From assembly GCA_910575585.1 (NCBI GenBank), contig CAJTGF010000050.1, positions 1 through 39,271 of the forward strand: a DNA stretch of 39,271 nucleotides, given 5' to 3'. This DNA is from Clostridiaceae bacterium. Lineage in GTDB: Bacteria > Bacillota > Clostridia > Lachnospirales > Lachnospiraceae. Below the pieces are notes generated by a model, which saw only the letters and a list, made by a program, of their open reading frames with translations, was not told where the DNA came from and ran no database searches. Both the position numbers and the translations under genes were made by a program. Shown piece by piece: positions 25,678-34,734 of the stretch. Each line of letters opens with the position of its first letter. Position 1 is the stretch's first letter.

Positions 25678-26265
25678 ATGAGGATAGGACAGGGATATGA
25701 TGTGCATCGTTTGGCACAGGGAAGGAAACTGATCCTGGGCGGGGTGGAGATCCCTTATGAGAAAGGGCTTTTGGGTCACTCGGACGCGGACGTGTTGATC
25801 CATGCGGTGATGGACGCGCTTTTGGGAGCGGCGGCGCTGGGGGATATCGGGCAGCATTTTCCCGATACGGACCCAAAGTACGAGGGGATTTCCAGCATAG
25901 AGCTTTTGCGTCAGGTGGGAGGGCTTCTGGAGGAGAACGGGTATGTGATCGAGAATATTGACGCTACGATCATTGCCCAGAGACCTAAGCTGGCGGCTTA
26001 CCGGCCGCTGATGGCAGAACGCATTGCCGCGGCCTTAAAGCTTGAGAAGGACCGGGTCAGCGTGAAAGCGACCACGGAGGAGGGGCTTGGTTTTACGGGG
26101 AGCGGGGAAGGGATATCCTGCCAGGCCATTACCTTATTGACAGCTGCGGCTGATTACTGTTATGATGACAGAATGGGAATAAGCGGGTGCGGAGCCTGCC
26201 CCGGATGCGGGCACAGGGGAGCGTCCCCGGAATCAGTCAAGGAGGAGTCTAATGAAGATCTTTAA
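25678..26265 (+). CDS. ispF: 2-C-methyl-D-erythritol 2,4-cyclodiphosphate synthase with a Cys-rich C-terminal tail
   Basis: Enzyme of the MEP isoprenoid pathway that cyclises CDP-ME-2-phosphate to MEcPP. The normal enzyme is covered by residues 1-158: GYDVHRL (metal ligands Asp8 and His10), [11 protein letters not shown] (His42), [10 protein letters not shown], and the signature [17 protein letters not shown]. After residue 158, where the family usually ends, there are about 37 extra residues including CGACPGCGH (Cys171, Cys174, Cys177, His179), which looks like a metal-binding cluster. The tail also holds the cysS ribosome site, and the gene overlaps cysS by 14 bp, so the two are coupled. 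Confidence 0.95.
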   Translation: MRIGQGYDVHRLAQGRKLILGGVEIPYEKGLLGHSDADVLIHAVMDALLGAAALGDIGQHFPDTDPKYEGISSIELLRQVGGLLEENGYVIENIDATIIAQRPKLAAYRPLMAERIAAALKLEKDRVSVKATTEEGLGFTGSGEGISCQAITLLTAAADYCYDDRMGISGCGACPGCGHRGASPESVKEESNEDL

Positions 26266-27661
26266 TACCTTAAGCGGCAGGAAAGAGGAGTTTGTTCCCC
26301 TGGAGCCGGGAAAAGTAAAGATGTATGTGTGCGGTCCTACAGTGTACAATTTTATCCACATCGGCAACGCGCGGCCGATGATCGTGTTTGACACGGTCCG
26401 CCGTTACCTGGAATATAAAGGGTATGACGTGAATTTTGTGTCTAATTTTACGGATGTGGATGACAAGATCATCAAGAAGGCCATAGAGGAAGGCGTAGAT
26501 TCGGCAGTGATATCGGAGCGGTATATTGAGGAGTGTAAGAAGGATATGGCTGCCATGAACGTAAGGCCGGCCACAGTCCACCCGAAAGCGACCCAGGAGA
26601 TCGGCGGGATGCTGGAATTGATCGAGACCCTGGTGGAGAAGGGCCATGGGTACAAGGCGGAGGACGGGACCGTGTATTTTCGGACTTCTTCTTTTCAAGA
26701 GTACGGCAAATTGTCCCACAAAAACCTGGATGATCTGCAGTCCGGGTTCCGGGAATTGAAGGTGACAGGGGAGGACGGCAAGGAGGACCCTACGGATTTT
26801 GTGCTGTGGAAGCCTAAAAAAGAGGGGGAGCCTTACTGGGAGTCTCCCTGGTGCAAGGGGCGTCCGGGGTGGCATATTGAGTGTTCGGCTATGTCCAGGA
26901 AGTATCTGGGGGAGCAGATCGATATCCACGGCGGCGGCGAGGATCTGATCTTCCCCCACCACGAGAATGAGATCGCCCAAAGCGAGGCGGCAAGCGGCAA
27001 GGAATTTGCCAAATACTGGATGCACAACGGATTTTTAAATATTGACAATAAAAAGATGTCTAAATCTTTGGGAAATTTTTTTACGGTGCGGGAGATCAGC
27101 GAGAAGTTCGATCTGCAGGTGCTGCGGTTTTTCATGCTCAGCGCCCACTACCGCAGTCCTTTAAATTTCAGCGAAGAGCTTATGGAAGCGTCGAAAAATG
27201 GTTTGGAGCGGATCTACAATGGTCTGGATAAGTTGCGTCAGCTGGAGTCTAAGGCAGCGGAGGAGGGACTTTTGGACCGCGAAAAGGCGCAGTGTCAGGA
27301 GGCCCGTCAGCTGGTGGCCAAGTTTGAGGCCGCTATGGAGGATGATTTTAACACGGCGGACGGGGTGTCGGCGGTGTTTGAGCTGGTAAAGCTGGGCAAT
27401 TCCACCACAGATGGCGAAAGCAGCCGGGAGTATGTGGCTTTTCTGCGGACGACCGTGGAGACGCTCTGCGGTGTTTTGGGCATCAGGACAGAGCGCAAGG
27501 CGGAGGTTTTGGACCAGGAAGTGGAGGCCATGATTGCTGCCAGAGGGCAGGCCAGAAAGGAAAAGAATTTTGCCCTTGCGGATGAGATCCGTCAGAAGCT
27601 CCTTGATATGGGGATCGTTCTGGAGGACACAAGAGAAGGAGTTAAATGGAAGAGAGCGTAA
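26252..27661 (+). CDS. cysS: Cysteinyl-tRNA synthetase
   Basis: Class I synthetase charging tRNA-Cys; 469 aa, full length. Signatures: [19 protein letters not shown] (zinc ligand Cys27, HIGN at 36-39), WHIECSAM and [20 protein letters not shown] (remaining zinc ligands), and [10 protein letters not shown] (KMSKS at 268-272). A DALR-type anticodon-binding helical region follows. GGAGGAG precedes ATG 26252 inside the ispF tail, and the end overlaps mrnC by 16 bp. There is no T-box leader, as expected inside an operon. Confidence 0.98.
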   Translation: MKIFNTLSGRKEEFVPLEPGKVKMYVCGPTVYNFIHIGNARPMIVFDTVRRYLEYKGYDVNFVSNFTDVDDKIIKKAIEEGVDSAVISERYIEECKKDMAAMNVRPATVHPKATQEIGGMLELIETLVEKGHGYKAEDGTVYFRTSSFQEYGKLSHKNLDDLQSGFRELKVTGEDGKEDPTDFVLWKPKKEGEPYWESPWCKGRPGWHIECSAMSRKYLGEQIDIHGGGEDLIFPHHENEIAQSEAASGKEFAKYWMHNGFLNIDNKKMSKSLGNFFTVREISEKFDLQVLRFFMLSAHYRSPLNFSEELMEASKNGLERIYNGLDKLRQLESKAAEEGLLDREKAQCQEARQLVAKFEAAMEDDFNTADGVSAVFELVKLGNSTTDGESSREYVAFLRTTVETLCGVLGIRTERKAEVLDQEVEAMIAARGQARKEKNFALADEIRQKLLDMGIVLEDTREGVKWKRA

Positions 27662-28095
27662 AGGCTGCCGTGGGATTTACGGAGGCGTACCAGGAGGTAC
27701 TTGGCATTGGGAAGACAGACCCGGCCATGTATTCTCCGCTGGCCCTGGCCTATGTGGGGGACGGGGTCTATGAACTGATGATCCGGGCCAAGGTCATCAG
27801 CCAGGGCAATAGGCAGGTAAATAAAATGCACAAAAAGAGTACGTCCCTGGTGAAGGCCCAGACGCAGGCCAGTATGATGCGGCTTCTGGAGCCGGAGCTG
27901 ACAGAGGATGAGCGGGCGGTTTTTAAGCGGGGCAGGAACGCCAAGTCCATGACAGCGGCCAAGAATGCCACGATCATTGATTACCGCATGGCCACCGGGT
28001 TTGAGGCGCTGGTGGGGTATCTGTATCTGTCGGAGCGGTTTGAGCGGCTGGCGCAGCTTATCAGCCGCGGATTAGAGAAGATAGGAGAAGCTTAA
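27646..28095 (+). CDS. mrnC: Mini-ribonuclease 3 (23S rRNA maturation)
   Basis: Dimeric RNase III-like nuclease without a dsRNA-binding domain; trims 23S rRNA precursors in Firmicutes. The 149-aa length fits. Key motif LALAYVGDGVYELMIRAKVI (residues 26-45, catalytic Asp in GDGVYE), then the central helices with RGRNAK, and MATGFEALVGYLYL (FEALVGYLYL, the second acidic site). AAGGAG lies before ATG 27646. It overlaps cysS by 16 bp and is followed 6 bp later by rlmB, the usual Firmicutes order. Confidence 0.96.
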   Translation: MEESVKAAVGFTEAYQEVLGIGKTDPAMYSPLALAYVGDGVYELMIRAKVISQGNRQVNKMHKKSTSLVKAQTQASMMRLLEPELTEDERAVFKRGRNAKSMTAAKNATIIDYRMATGFEALVGYLYLSERFERLAQLISRGLEKIGEA

Positions 28096-28101
28096 AGGAC
28101 C

Positions 28102-28842
28102 ATGAACGAGGACAATTTACTGATAGAGGGCAGGAACGCGGTGCTGGAGGCGTTTCGGTCGGGAAGGACCATTGACAGGCTGTATGTGCTGGACGGGTGC
28201 AAGGACGGGCCGATACAGAGTATCGTCAGGGAGGCCAGGAAGCAGGATACCATCATCACCTTTGTGGCCAGGGAAAGGCTGGACCAGCTGTCACAGACCA
28301 GGAGCCATCAGGGAGTCATTGCCCAGGGAGCGGCCTACGGGTATGTGGAGGTGGAGGATATCCTTGAGCGGGCAAGGCAGAAGGGGGAGCCGCCTTTTGT
28401 CATCCTGCTGGACGGCATTGAGGACCCTCACAATCTGGGGGCTATCATCAGAACGGCAAACCTGGCAGGGGCTCATGGCGTCATCATCCCCAAGCGCAGA
28501 GCGGTAGGGCTGACGGCCACGGTGGCCAAGACGTCGGCGGGCGCGCTGAATTACACGGGCGTGGCCAAGGTTACGAACTTGTCGGCAACCATTGAACAGC
28601 TGAAAAAGGAAGGGCTTTGGTTTGTATGCGCGGATATGGGCGGCGAGTTGATGTACCGGCTGGATCTGAAGGGTCCCATAGGGCTTGTGGTGGGCAATGA
28701 AGGGGACGGAGTCGGCAAACTGGTGAGAGAAAAGTGTGATATGGCGGCGGCGATCCCTATGAAGGGGGAGATTGACTCTCTTAACGCGTCAGTGGCTGCC
28801 GGTGTGCTGGCCTATGAGATCGTGAGGCAGAGACTGCTGTAG
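28102..28842 (+). CDS. rlmB: 23S rRNA (guanosine-2'-O)-methyltransferase RlmB (TrmH/SPOUT family)
   Basis: Methylates the ribose of G2251 in 23S rRNA with AdoMet. The N-terminal substrate-binding domain (residues 1-78: LIEGRNAVLEAFRSGRTIDR) precedes the SPOUT knot domain with the three TrmH motifs: LLDGIEDPHNLGAIIRTANL (motif 1), LVVGNEGDGV (motif 2) and IPMKGEIDSLNASVAAGVLA (motif 3). Length 246 aa is normal. It starts 6 bp after mrnC. It is the last gene of the ispF-cysS-mrnC-rlmB run; the next gene in many relatives (yacP-like) is absent here. Confidence 0.95.
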   Translation: MNEDNLLIEGRNAVLEAFRSGRTIDRLYVLDGCKDGPIQSIVREARKQDTIITFVARERLDQLSQTRSHQGVIAQGAAYGYVEVEDILERARQKGEPPFVILLDGIEDPHNLGAIIRTANLAGAHGVIIPKRRAVGLTATVAKTSAGALNYTGVAKVTNLSATIEQLKKEGLWFVCADMGGELMYRLDLKGPIGLVVGNEGDGVGKLVREKCDMAAAIPMKGEIDSLNASVAAGVLAYEIVRQRLL

Positions 28843-28917
28843 GGCGGTCTCTGTTTTTGGTTTTGGGTTGTGTTGGGGAATTGGGGAATTTTTGTGGCAG
28901 GGGCCTTTTTTGCATAA

Positions 28918-28952
28918 GCAGATTGGCAGATTGGCAGATTGGTGGATTGGTT
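28918..28952. repeat. Short tandem repeat, 8-bp unit GCAGATTG
   Basis: Three exact units followed by a GTGGATTG variant, in the T/G-rich stretch after rlmB. Slipped-strand variation is possible; no function is known. Confidence 0.7.
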
Positions 28953-28977
28953 CAGCCGCTTGAAACCATGAAGGAAT

Positions 28978-29013
28978 AAAAAAGCTAAGATATTCCGTGA
29001 GGAAAATCTTAGC
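28978..29013 (-). terminator. Terminator of tRNA-Trp
   Basis: On the minus strand GCTAAGAT pairs with ATCTTAGC around a 14-nt loop and is followed by TTTTTT. It lies 17 bp past the tRNA 3' end. Confidence 0.88.
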
Positions 29014-29030
29014 CTTATGTTACAGATCAA

Positions 29031-29101
29031 CAGGGGAAGAGGGGCTCGAACCCCCATCTACGGTTTTGGAGACCGCTGCTCTACCATTGAACTATTCCCC
29101 T
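29031..29101 (-). tRNA. tRNA-Trp (anticodon CCA)
   Basis: Acceptor AGGGGAA/TTCCCCT with discriminator G, D-arm around AATGGTA, anticodon arm GCGGT-CTCCAAA-ACCGT, T-arm GGGGG-TTCGAGC-CCCTC. CCA is not encoded. Confidence 0.95.
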
Positions 29102-29130
29102 TTATGAATAGCTTGCTGAACGCAAGAATT

Positions 29131-29159
29131 AATATATCATAGAAGCAGGGATATGTCAA
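29131..29159 (-). promoter_or_regulatory. Sigma-A promoter of tRNA-Trp
   Basis: On the minus strand TTGACA (29154-29159) and TATATT (29131-29136) are separated by 17 bp, 30 bp before the tRNA. Confidence 0.92.
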
Positions 29160-29245
29160 CTTATTTTTTGGATTTTTTATCGAATTTTCGGGGCTGCAGT
29201 AGGGCATCAGAGCAGGGAAACAGCGAATGCAGGAGGCAAAGGACA

Positions 29246-29818
29246 GTGAGTGAAGTGAAGAGATGGAAAGCATCTATCAGGAAGCAGATGCTGACAAGGC
29301 GTGCAGGTCTGGAGAAGGACTACTGCGTGCATGCCGATGGGGCTATTTTAGAGCGGATTTTGGAGATGGAGGCTTACAAGAGGGCCGGTGTGATCTTTAC
29401 CTATGTAAGCATGATGGGGGAGGTGGACACCAGAGGGCTCATAAGACGCGCTTTGGCGGACGGAAAAATAGTGGCGGTTCCAAAGTGCGGGAAAAGGGGG
29501 AGTATGAGCGCCTATGGCATTGGAGGTTTGGAAGAGTTAGAGCCGGGGGCTTTTGGCATATTGGAGCCTGCAAAAGGGTGTGACCAGGTGCGGCCAGAGG
29601 CCATCGGGCTGGCGGTGGTTCCCTGTGTGTGCTGCGGTGAGTCGGGGGTGAGATTGGGATACGGAGGCGGTTATTATGATCGGTATCTGCCGGGAGTATG
29701 GGCTCCCAAAGCGGCGCTGTGCAGGGAGCCCATGATCGTTGGGGATATCCCAAAGGAAGAACACGACTGTGTTATGGATTTTGTGGTTACGGAGGAGCGG
29801 GTCATTGTGTGTGGTTGA
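29246..29818 (+). CDS. 5-formyltetrahydrofolate cyclo-ligase family protein
   Basis: Converts 5-formyl-THF to 5,10-methenyl-THF with ATP, returning folate to the one-carbon pool. I chose GTG 29246 (VSEVKRWKASIRKQMLTRR) because AGGAGG lies 9 bp upstream and the basic start fits the family; the open frame runs back to 29153 through the tRNA-Trp promoter. Family marks: the basic N-terminal KxxxRKxM...RR, VIFTYVSMMGEVDTRGLIRR, and the signature VRLGYGGGYYDRYL (residues about 137-150). At 190 aa the length is normal. Confidence 0.93.
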   Translation: MSEVKRWKASIRKQMLTRRAGLEKDYCVHADGAILERILEMEAYKRAGVIFTYVSMMGEVDTRGLIRRALADGKIVAVPKCGKRGSMSAYGIGGLEELEPGAFGILEPAKGCDQVRPEAIGLAVVPCVCCGESGVRLGYGGGYYDRYLPGVWAPKAALCREPMIVGDIPKEEHDCVMDFVVTEERVIVCG

Positions 29819-30090
29819 ACTGTCATATGGCGCGTCATAGGGGGATGGGAATGGATTATCAGACACACTTTACGATTCCGAAGATGGAAAAATGCGTACA
29901 GTAAAGGAATTTTTACCAAAATTGGAGAAATTCTTCTGCATTGTTCAGGGAAAACAGGCGGAGGCGGCCGGGAAATGCCCAAGGACCCGCAAACAGTTAA
30001 GCGTTTGTTTGCATAAAATATAGTGGAGATAAAATTTAGAAAGCGTTTTTTTGCACAAGAAATCGGGGGAAACTGCCAGAGAGGTAGAAT

Positions 30091-30119
30091 TTGACAATTT
30101 GTGGGAAAAATGTTATAAC
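30091..30119 (+). promoter_or_regulatory. Sigma-A promoter of the HPr-like gene
   Basis: TTGACA (30091-30096), a 17-bp spacer, TATAAC (30114-30119). It lies about 55 bp before the start codon. The gene-less stretch between the cyclo-ligase and this promoter (29819-30090) shows nothing else I can name. Confidence 0.88.
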
Positions 30120-30174
30120 GTGGATAACGGCAAAATGGTTTGCTGTACGTCATAGCCATAAGGAGATGAAGTTC

Positions 30175-30417
30175 ATGAAACAGAAAAGAATATTTTTACC
30201 GACTATCGAAGATGCAAAGAAGTTTGTAGCGGCGGCTTCCCAGTGTGATTTTGAGATTGATATTTTTTATAATCGCATTATTATTGATGCGAAATCGATT
30301 CTGGGGGTGTTGAGCCTGGATCTGACCCGTGTTCTGACTGTGGAATATGACGGGGAGAATGAGGAGTTTGAGGCATTTTTAGAGGAGAAGTCCGCAACCA
30401 GGCCCTCTGCGGCTTAA
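30175..30417 (+). CDS. HPr-like protein without the phosphohistidine (80 aa)
   Basis: I chose ATG 30175 (MKQKRIFLPTIEDAKKFVAA) because AAGGAG lies 8 bp upstream; the frame is open to 30091 but that codon is the promoter -35. The size and the segment IDAKSILGVLSLDLTR match the HPr fold of PTS phosphocarriers (compare KSIMGVMSLG around Ser46). The active-site loop GLHARPA is absent: LPTIEDAKKFV takes its place, with Thr where His15 would be. Ser41 in AKSILG matches the regulatory Ser46. It therefore probably does not carry PTS phosphate. Small HPr-like proteins of this kind are common in Clostridia; their role is unknown. Confidence 0.82.
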   Translation: MKQKRIFLPTIEDAKKFVAAASQCDFEIDIFYNRIIIDAKSILGVLSLDLTRVLTVEYDGENEEFEAFLEEKSATRPSAA

Positions 30418-30464
30418 GGGGCCGGAATGTATACAGGGTTGCTTTTTTGATCAGGAAAGAGACG

Positions 30465-30503
30465 AGAGACCGAGACGCCAGGGATGTGTTTCGGTCTCTT
30501 TTT
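30465..30503 (+). terminator. Terminator of the HPr-like gene
   Basis: AGAGACCGA pairs with TCGGTCTCT across a 17-nt loop, followed by TTTTT. It lies between this gene and the convergent AraC gene. Confidence 0.82.
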
Positions 30504-30559
30504 GGTTAGGCGGAAATGCTAACCTTGCTATCTGGTATACCTGACTGCGTCATCGCCCC

Positions 30560-31441
30560 TCATCCCCCATCTCGAAACTGTCTCGGCGTCACCCCATACA
30601 TCTTCTTAAAACTCCTGTTAAAATACGACAGGTTATCAAACCCTGTCTCCTGGGCGATGGTCAAAACGGAGCCGGAGGAGGACACTAAGAGCCTGGCGGC
30701 CTTTGTCAGGCGGTATTCTTTTAAATAGGAGACAAAGGAAGTGCCAAAAGAAGACTTAAAAAATTTCATAAAATGAGACTGGCTGAACCCGCAGGTTTCA
30801 GCCATTTCTTTTATGGTCAGGTTTTCCGCGTAGTGGTTCTCAATATACTGAAAGATCAGCTTTGCCTTGTGGATTGATCTGTTTTTCAACGGTGGAGCAG
30901 GCTTGGGGACTGGCGTACCGTGGGAAAACAGGATGTAAAAAAACTGGAAAAGCTGAGCCTTTACCGACAGCTCATAGGCAGGGGGGCGCAAACTGCACAG
31001 ATTGTCGGCCTCATCCAGGCAGGCGGCGGCAGCTTCGTAAAATTCCAGGCCGCTGCAGAGAAATACGGGGATCTCCAGCTGGCGCTGCAAAAGAGGGAGG
31101 AAATACTCACTGACACACAAATCTTCCTGGCGGGGAAAGAGCATGTCCAGCTGGAAGATGATATTTTCGTATTCCATGGACAGATCCATCTGCTGTTCAA
31201 TGGAATGGAGCTGGCCTGGGAGTATGACTACGATGTCCCCGGCGTTTACCTTGTAGGTGATAAAATCCACGGTGACAATGCCGTTTCCCTTTTTCACGTA
31301 CACAAGCTCCATGTCGTCGTGCCAGTGCAGGGGGACTTTTGAGCGGTCCAAGGGGATGGAGCAGGGATAGGTGACATAAGGGAAGGAGGCAGTGGTGTGG
31401 ATCCGTTTCTCTTGATAGTTTTCGTATTCATTAATTTTCAT
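30560..31441 (-). CDS. AraC family transcription regulator (cupin sensor domain)
   Basis: I chose ATG 31441 (MKINEYENYQEKRI) with a GAGGTG site just upstream; the frame is open to 31504. The N-terminal cupin (residues about 15-110) shows VPLHWHDDMELVYVKKGNG and VNAGDIVVILPGQLHSIE, typical of sugar-sensing AraC regulators. The C-terminal DNA-binding domain has two helix-turn-helices (LTIKEMAETCGFSQSHFMKF and LTIAQETGFDNLSYFNRSF) and ends with the family's YGVTPRQFR. It is divergent from glgP across about 150 bp, so glgP is a likely target; that is inference. Confidence 0.93.
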   Translation of the reverse strand: MKINEYENYQEKRIHTTASFPYVTYPCSIPLDRSKVPLHWHDDMELVYVKKGNGIVTVDFITYKVNAGDIVVILPGQLHSIEQQMDLSMEYENIIFQLDMLFPRQEDLCVSEYFLPLLQRQLEIPVFLCSGLEFYEAAAACLDEADNLCSLRPPAYELSVKAQLFQFFYILFSHGTPVPKPAPPLKNRSIHKAKLIFQYIENHYAENLTIKEMAETCGFSQSHFMKFFKSSFGTSFVSYLKEYRLTKAARLLVSSSGSVLTIAQETGFDNLSYFNRSFKKMYGVTPRQFRDGG

Positions 31442-31529
31442 AGACACCTCATTTTTCTGGTAGTTTGGAGATGAAATCCTAATAAATTGATAGGATTGTA
31501 CCATATTTTGCTATGATATGACAAGAAAA

Positions 31530-31548
31530 AAGCGTAAAATTAAGCGTA
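31530..31548. promoter_or_regulatory. Possible AraC-type operator: direct repeat AAGCGTA in the glgP leader
   Basis: AAGCGTA occurs at 31530-31536 and 31542-31548, a 12-bp step. No good -35 box is seen upstream of glgP, which fits an activator-dependent promoter. The repeat lies between the divergent AraC and glgP genes. Confidence 0.35.
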
Positions 31549-31592
31549 TACTTAGCATACTATTACTAATCAAAGTATAAAAGGAGTTAGTT

Positions 31593-33881
31593 ATGATTTC
31601 CGTAAAAGAATATGTGAAAAAATTATATAATAAGGATATAAGCCAGTGTACGGACCGTCAGCTTTACGACGCGCTTTTGGATATGACCCAGGAGGCGGCC
31701 AGGGAAAAGGAAAGCAGTCAGGGAAAGAAGAAGCTGTACTATATTTCGGCAGAGTTTTTGATCGGAAAATTATTGTCCAATAACCTGATCAACCTGGGGA
31801 TGTATGATCAGGTTAAAAAGGAGCTGGAGGAGGCCGGAAAGCATCTGGAGAAGATCGAGGAGGCGGAGCCGGAGCCGTCTCTCGGAAACGGCGGCCTGGG
31901 GCGTCTGGCGGCCTGCTTTTTGGATTCCATCGCCACACTGGGGTTAAATGGGGACGGGATCGGCTTAAACTATCATCTGGGGCTTTTTAAGCAGGAGTTT
32001 GCGGATAACCTGCAAAAAGAAACAATAAATCCGTGGATGGAACAGCACAGCTGGCTGACCCGCAGGGACGTAAGCTATCCGGTGACGTTCGGCGGTCTGA
32101 CGGTCCGTTCCTGTCTGTATGATATTGCGGTGACAGGTTACCGCAACCGAACCAACCAGCTGCATCTTTTTGACATTGACACTGTGGACGAGGGGATTGT
32201 GACAGAGGGGATCTCCTTTGACAAGGAGGATATTGAGAAAAATCTGACCCTGTTTTTGTACCCGGATGACAGCGACGAGAAAGGCCGCCTGCTGCGCATT
32301 TTCCAGCAGTATTTTATGGTCAGCAACGCGGCGCAGTATATCCTGGACGAGTGCGTATTTAAAGGGTGTGATCTCCATGACCTGCCGGAGTATGCGGTGA
32401 TCCAGATCAATGACACCCATCCCACATTGGTGATCCCGGAACTGATCCGCCTTTTGACGGAAAAAGGCATTGACATGGACGAGGCCATAGAGATCGTGTC
32501 CAGGACCTGCGCCTATACAAACCATACGATCCTGGCGGAGGCTTTGGAGAAATGGCCGGTTTCCTATCTGAAAAAAGTGGTTCCCCAGCTGATGCCAATC
32601 ATCGAGATCCTGGATGATCGGGCCAGGAGAAAGGTGGAAAGGTGGCAGCTGGATACCAACAGACCCGTTGATAACAGCCTTGCCGTCATTGACCCTTATG
32701 ACAATGTTCACATGGCTCATATTGACATCCATTATGGATTCAGCGTCAACGGGGTGGCTTATCTGCACACGGAGATCTTGAAAAAGAATGAGCTGCACAA
32801 ATTTTATGAGATTTACCCGGATAAGTTTAATAATAAGACCAATGGCATCACCTTCAGACGGTGGCTTTTGCACTGCAACCATCCCCTGGCTGACTGGATC
32901 ACATCAAGGATCGGAAATGGCTACAAACTGGATGCGGCCGAATTGGAGAAACTGGGAGAACTGGTAGATGACGAGGAAGCTTTGAGGCAGGTTCAGGCCA
33001 TCAAACATGAGAACAAGAAGATCTTAAAAGACTATCTTCTGCGGACCCAGGGCATTGAGATTGACGACCACTCGATCCTGGATATCCAGGTAAAACGGCT
33101 TCATGAGTATAAGAGGCAGCAGATGAACGCCCTGTATGTGATCCACAAGTATTTGGAGATCAAGGGCGGAAAACTGCCGAAGAGGCCCATCACCATTATG
33201 TTTGGGGCAAAGGCGGCTCCGGCCTATGTGATCGCCAAGGACATCATCCACCTGATCTTGTGCCTGCAGCAGCTGGTGAACAGCGACCCGGATGTAAGTC
33301 CTTACCTGAAAGTGGTCATGGTGGAGAATTACAATGTGACTTTGGCAGAGAAGCTGATCCCGGCCTGCGATATTTCCGAGCAGATCTCCTTAGCCTCCAA
33401 GGAGGCCAGTGGTACGGGCAACATGAAGTTTATGTTAAACGGAGCCGTGACTCTGGGCACCATGGACGGGGCCAATGTGGAGATCGCCCAACTGGTGGGC
33501 AAGGACAATATCTATATCTTCGGGGTTCACAGCGATACGGTGATTGAGCATTATAAGAAGTCGGATTACTGTTCCCGGGATTATTATGAGAAGAATGAGG
33601 ATATTAAGGCAGCCGTGGACTTTATCACAGGGCCTCAGCTGATGGAGATTGGACAGAAAGAAAATCTGGAAAGACTGGCAGGGGAATTGCTCAATAAGGA
33701 CTGGTTTATGACCCTTCTGGATTTTGAGGATTATGTGAAGGTGAAGGAGCAGGCTTACGCGGACTTTGAGGACCGGGATGCCTGGATGCGGAAAATGCTT
33801 GTGAATATCAGCAAGGCCGGATTTTTCTCCTCGGACAGGACCATTATGCAGTACAATGAGGACATCTGGAAACTGAAATAA
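31593..33881 (+). CDS. glgP: Glycogen/maltodextrin phosphorylase
   Basis: PLP-dependent GT35 enzyme releasing glucose-1-phosphate from alpha-1,4-glucans. It is 762 aa, somewhat short for the family (about 800) but with all main blocks: [71 protein letters not shown], and the PLP site [20 protein letters not shown] with Lys612. AAAAGGAG precedes ATG 31593. It has its own terminator. The divergent AraC regulator is the likely controller. Confidence 0.95.
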   Translation: MISVKEYVKKLYNKDISQCTDRQLYDALLDMTQEAAREKESSQGKKKLYYISAEFLIGKLLSNNLINLGMYDQVKKELEEAGKHLEKIEEAEPEPSLGNGGLGRLAACFLDSIATLGLNGDGIGLNYHLGLFKQEFADNLQKETINPWMEQHSWLTRRDVSYPVTFGGLTVRSCLYDIAVTGYRNRTNQLHLFDIDTVDEGIVTEGISFDKEDIEKNLTLFLYPDDSDEKGRLLRIFQQYFMVSNAAQYILDECVFKGCDLHDLPEYAVIQINDTHPTLVIPELIRLLTEKGIDMDEAIEIVSRTCAYTNHTILAEALEKWPVSYLKKVVPQLMPIIEILDDRARRKVERWQLDTNRPVDNSLAVIDPYDNVHMAHIDIHYGFSVNGVAYLHTEILKKNELHKFYEIYPDKFNNKTNGITFRRWLLHCNHPLADWITSRIGNGYKLDAAELEKLGELVDDEEALRQVQAIKHENKKILKDYLLRTQGIEIDDHSILDIQVKRLHEYKRQQMNALYVIHKYLEIKGGKLPKRPITIMFGAKAAPAYVIAKDIIHLILCLQQLVNSDPDVSPYLKVVMVENYNVTLAEKLIPACDISEQISLASKEASGTGNMKFMLNGAVTLGTMDGANVEIAQLVGKDNIYIFGVHSDTVIEHYKKSDYCSRDYYEKNEDIKAAVDFITGPQLMEIGQKENLERLAGELLNKDWFMTLLDFEDYVKVKEQAYADFEDRDAWMRKMLVNISKAGFFSSDRTIMQYNEDIWKLK

Positions 33882-33889
33882 ACGGATAA

Positions 33890-33929
33890 AAAGAAAGCTG
33901 AACCGGACTAGCCGGGGCAGCTTTCTTTT
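33890..33929. terminator. Bidirectional terminator between glgP and the HAD gene
   Basis: AAAGAAAGCTG pairs with CAGCTTTCTTT around a loop of about 18 nt, with A-rich sequence on one side and T-rich on the other. The genes converge here. Confidence 0.85.
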
Positions 33930-33935
33930 AACGTT

Positions 33936-34718
33936 CTAGATAAGATATTCCACGGCATGGAGAAGGCCGTCCTGGTCAATGGGATCGGTGACAAAGTCAG
34001 CGGCCTCTTTCACCTTGGCGTTTCCGTTGCCCATGGCGATGCCCACTCCTGCGTAGCGGATCATGGGGATGTCGTTGAAGCCGTCCCCGATGGCGGCGAT
34101 CTCCTCCCTGGAGCAGCCGTAATGGCGGATGACCTTTTCGATGCCCAGCCGTTTGCTGCCGCCTTTTGGCGTGATGTCATAAGCGCCGCCGTCGTGCCAC
34201 TGGGTAATGTCGCACAGAGGCAGGCGGGAGGCCAATAAGTCGCGGGAAAGCCTGTCAGAATAGGGGATCATCTGGTAGACAGGCCGCGTCAGTCCCCGCT
34301 CCATGGAAGGCTCCACTGGAGGAAGGGAGGTGCCGATCTGGGCCTGTATCTTTTCTAACTGGGGGGTGATCCGGCTGACATACATGGCGTCTTTTTCCAT
34401 GAAGATCAGGGCGAATCCCAATTCCCGCTCCAGGGTCAGCATAGCTTTTTTCTGGGACAGGGGAATAGGGTTTTCGTACAGTGCCCGGCCGCTGCTGTCC
34501 AGGCACAAGCTTCCATTAAGAAGGACGTATCCGTCAAAGGTAAGCTTGTCCAGAAGATTTTCTTCCTGGATCTCTAACAGATGCCTTCCGGTGGCGATAA
34601 AGCAAAGGATGCCATGTTTCCTGGCCAGTTCAATGGCTTTGTAGGTTCCGGGGCGGATGCCTTTTTCTGTAAAATCTCTTAAAGTTCCGTCGATATCGAA
34701 GAAGATAGCTTTTATCAT
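33936..34718 (-). CDS. Cof-type HAD-superfamily phosphatase
   Basis: The 260-aa protein has the HAD motifs: IFFDIDGTLRD (motif I, Asp8 nucleophile and Asp10), FIATGRH (motif II), a type IIB cap domain between, the Lys of GSKRLGIEKV (motif III) and AAIGDGFNDIPMI (motif IV). Such enzymes hydrolyse sugar phosphates or flavin/PLP phosphates; the substrate cannot be read from sequence. It converges with glgP and starts 16 bp after the end of the WYL gene upstream, so it may be co-transcribed with the WYL genes. Confidence 0.94.
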   Translation of the reverse strand: MIKAIFFDIDGTLRDFTEKGIRPGTYKAIELARKHGILCFIATGRHLLEIQEENLLDKLTFDGYVLLNGSLCLDSSGRALYENPIPLSQKKAMLTLERELGFALIFMEKDAMYVSRITPQLEKIQAQIGTSLPPVEPSMERGLTRPVYQMIPYSDRLSRDLLASRLPLCDITQWHDGGAYDITPKGGSKRLGIEKVIRHYGCSREEIAAIGDGFNDIPMIRYAGVGIAMGNGNAKVKEAADFVTDPIDQDGLLHAVEYLI

Positions 34719-34734
34719 GAAGATTCCTTTCCAA

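Noticed and set aside
29058-29273. 71-codon minus-strand frame
   Set aside because: It overlaps tRNA-Trp and its promoter and ends in the typical tRNA-derived peptide (SSMVEQRS).
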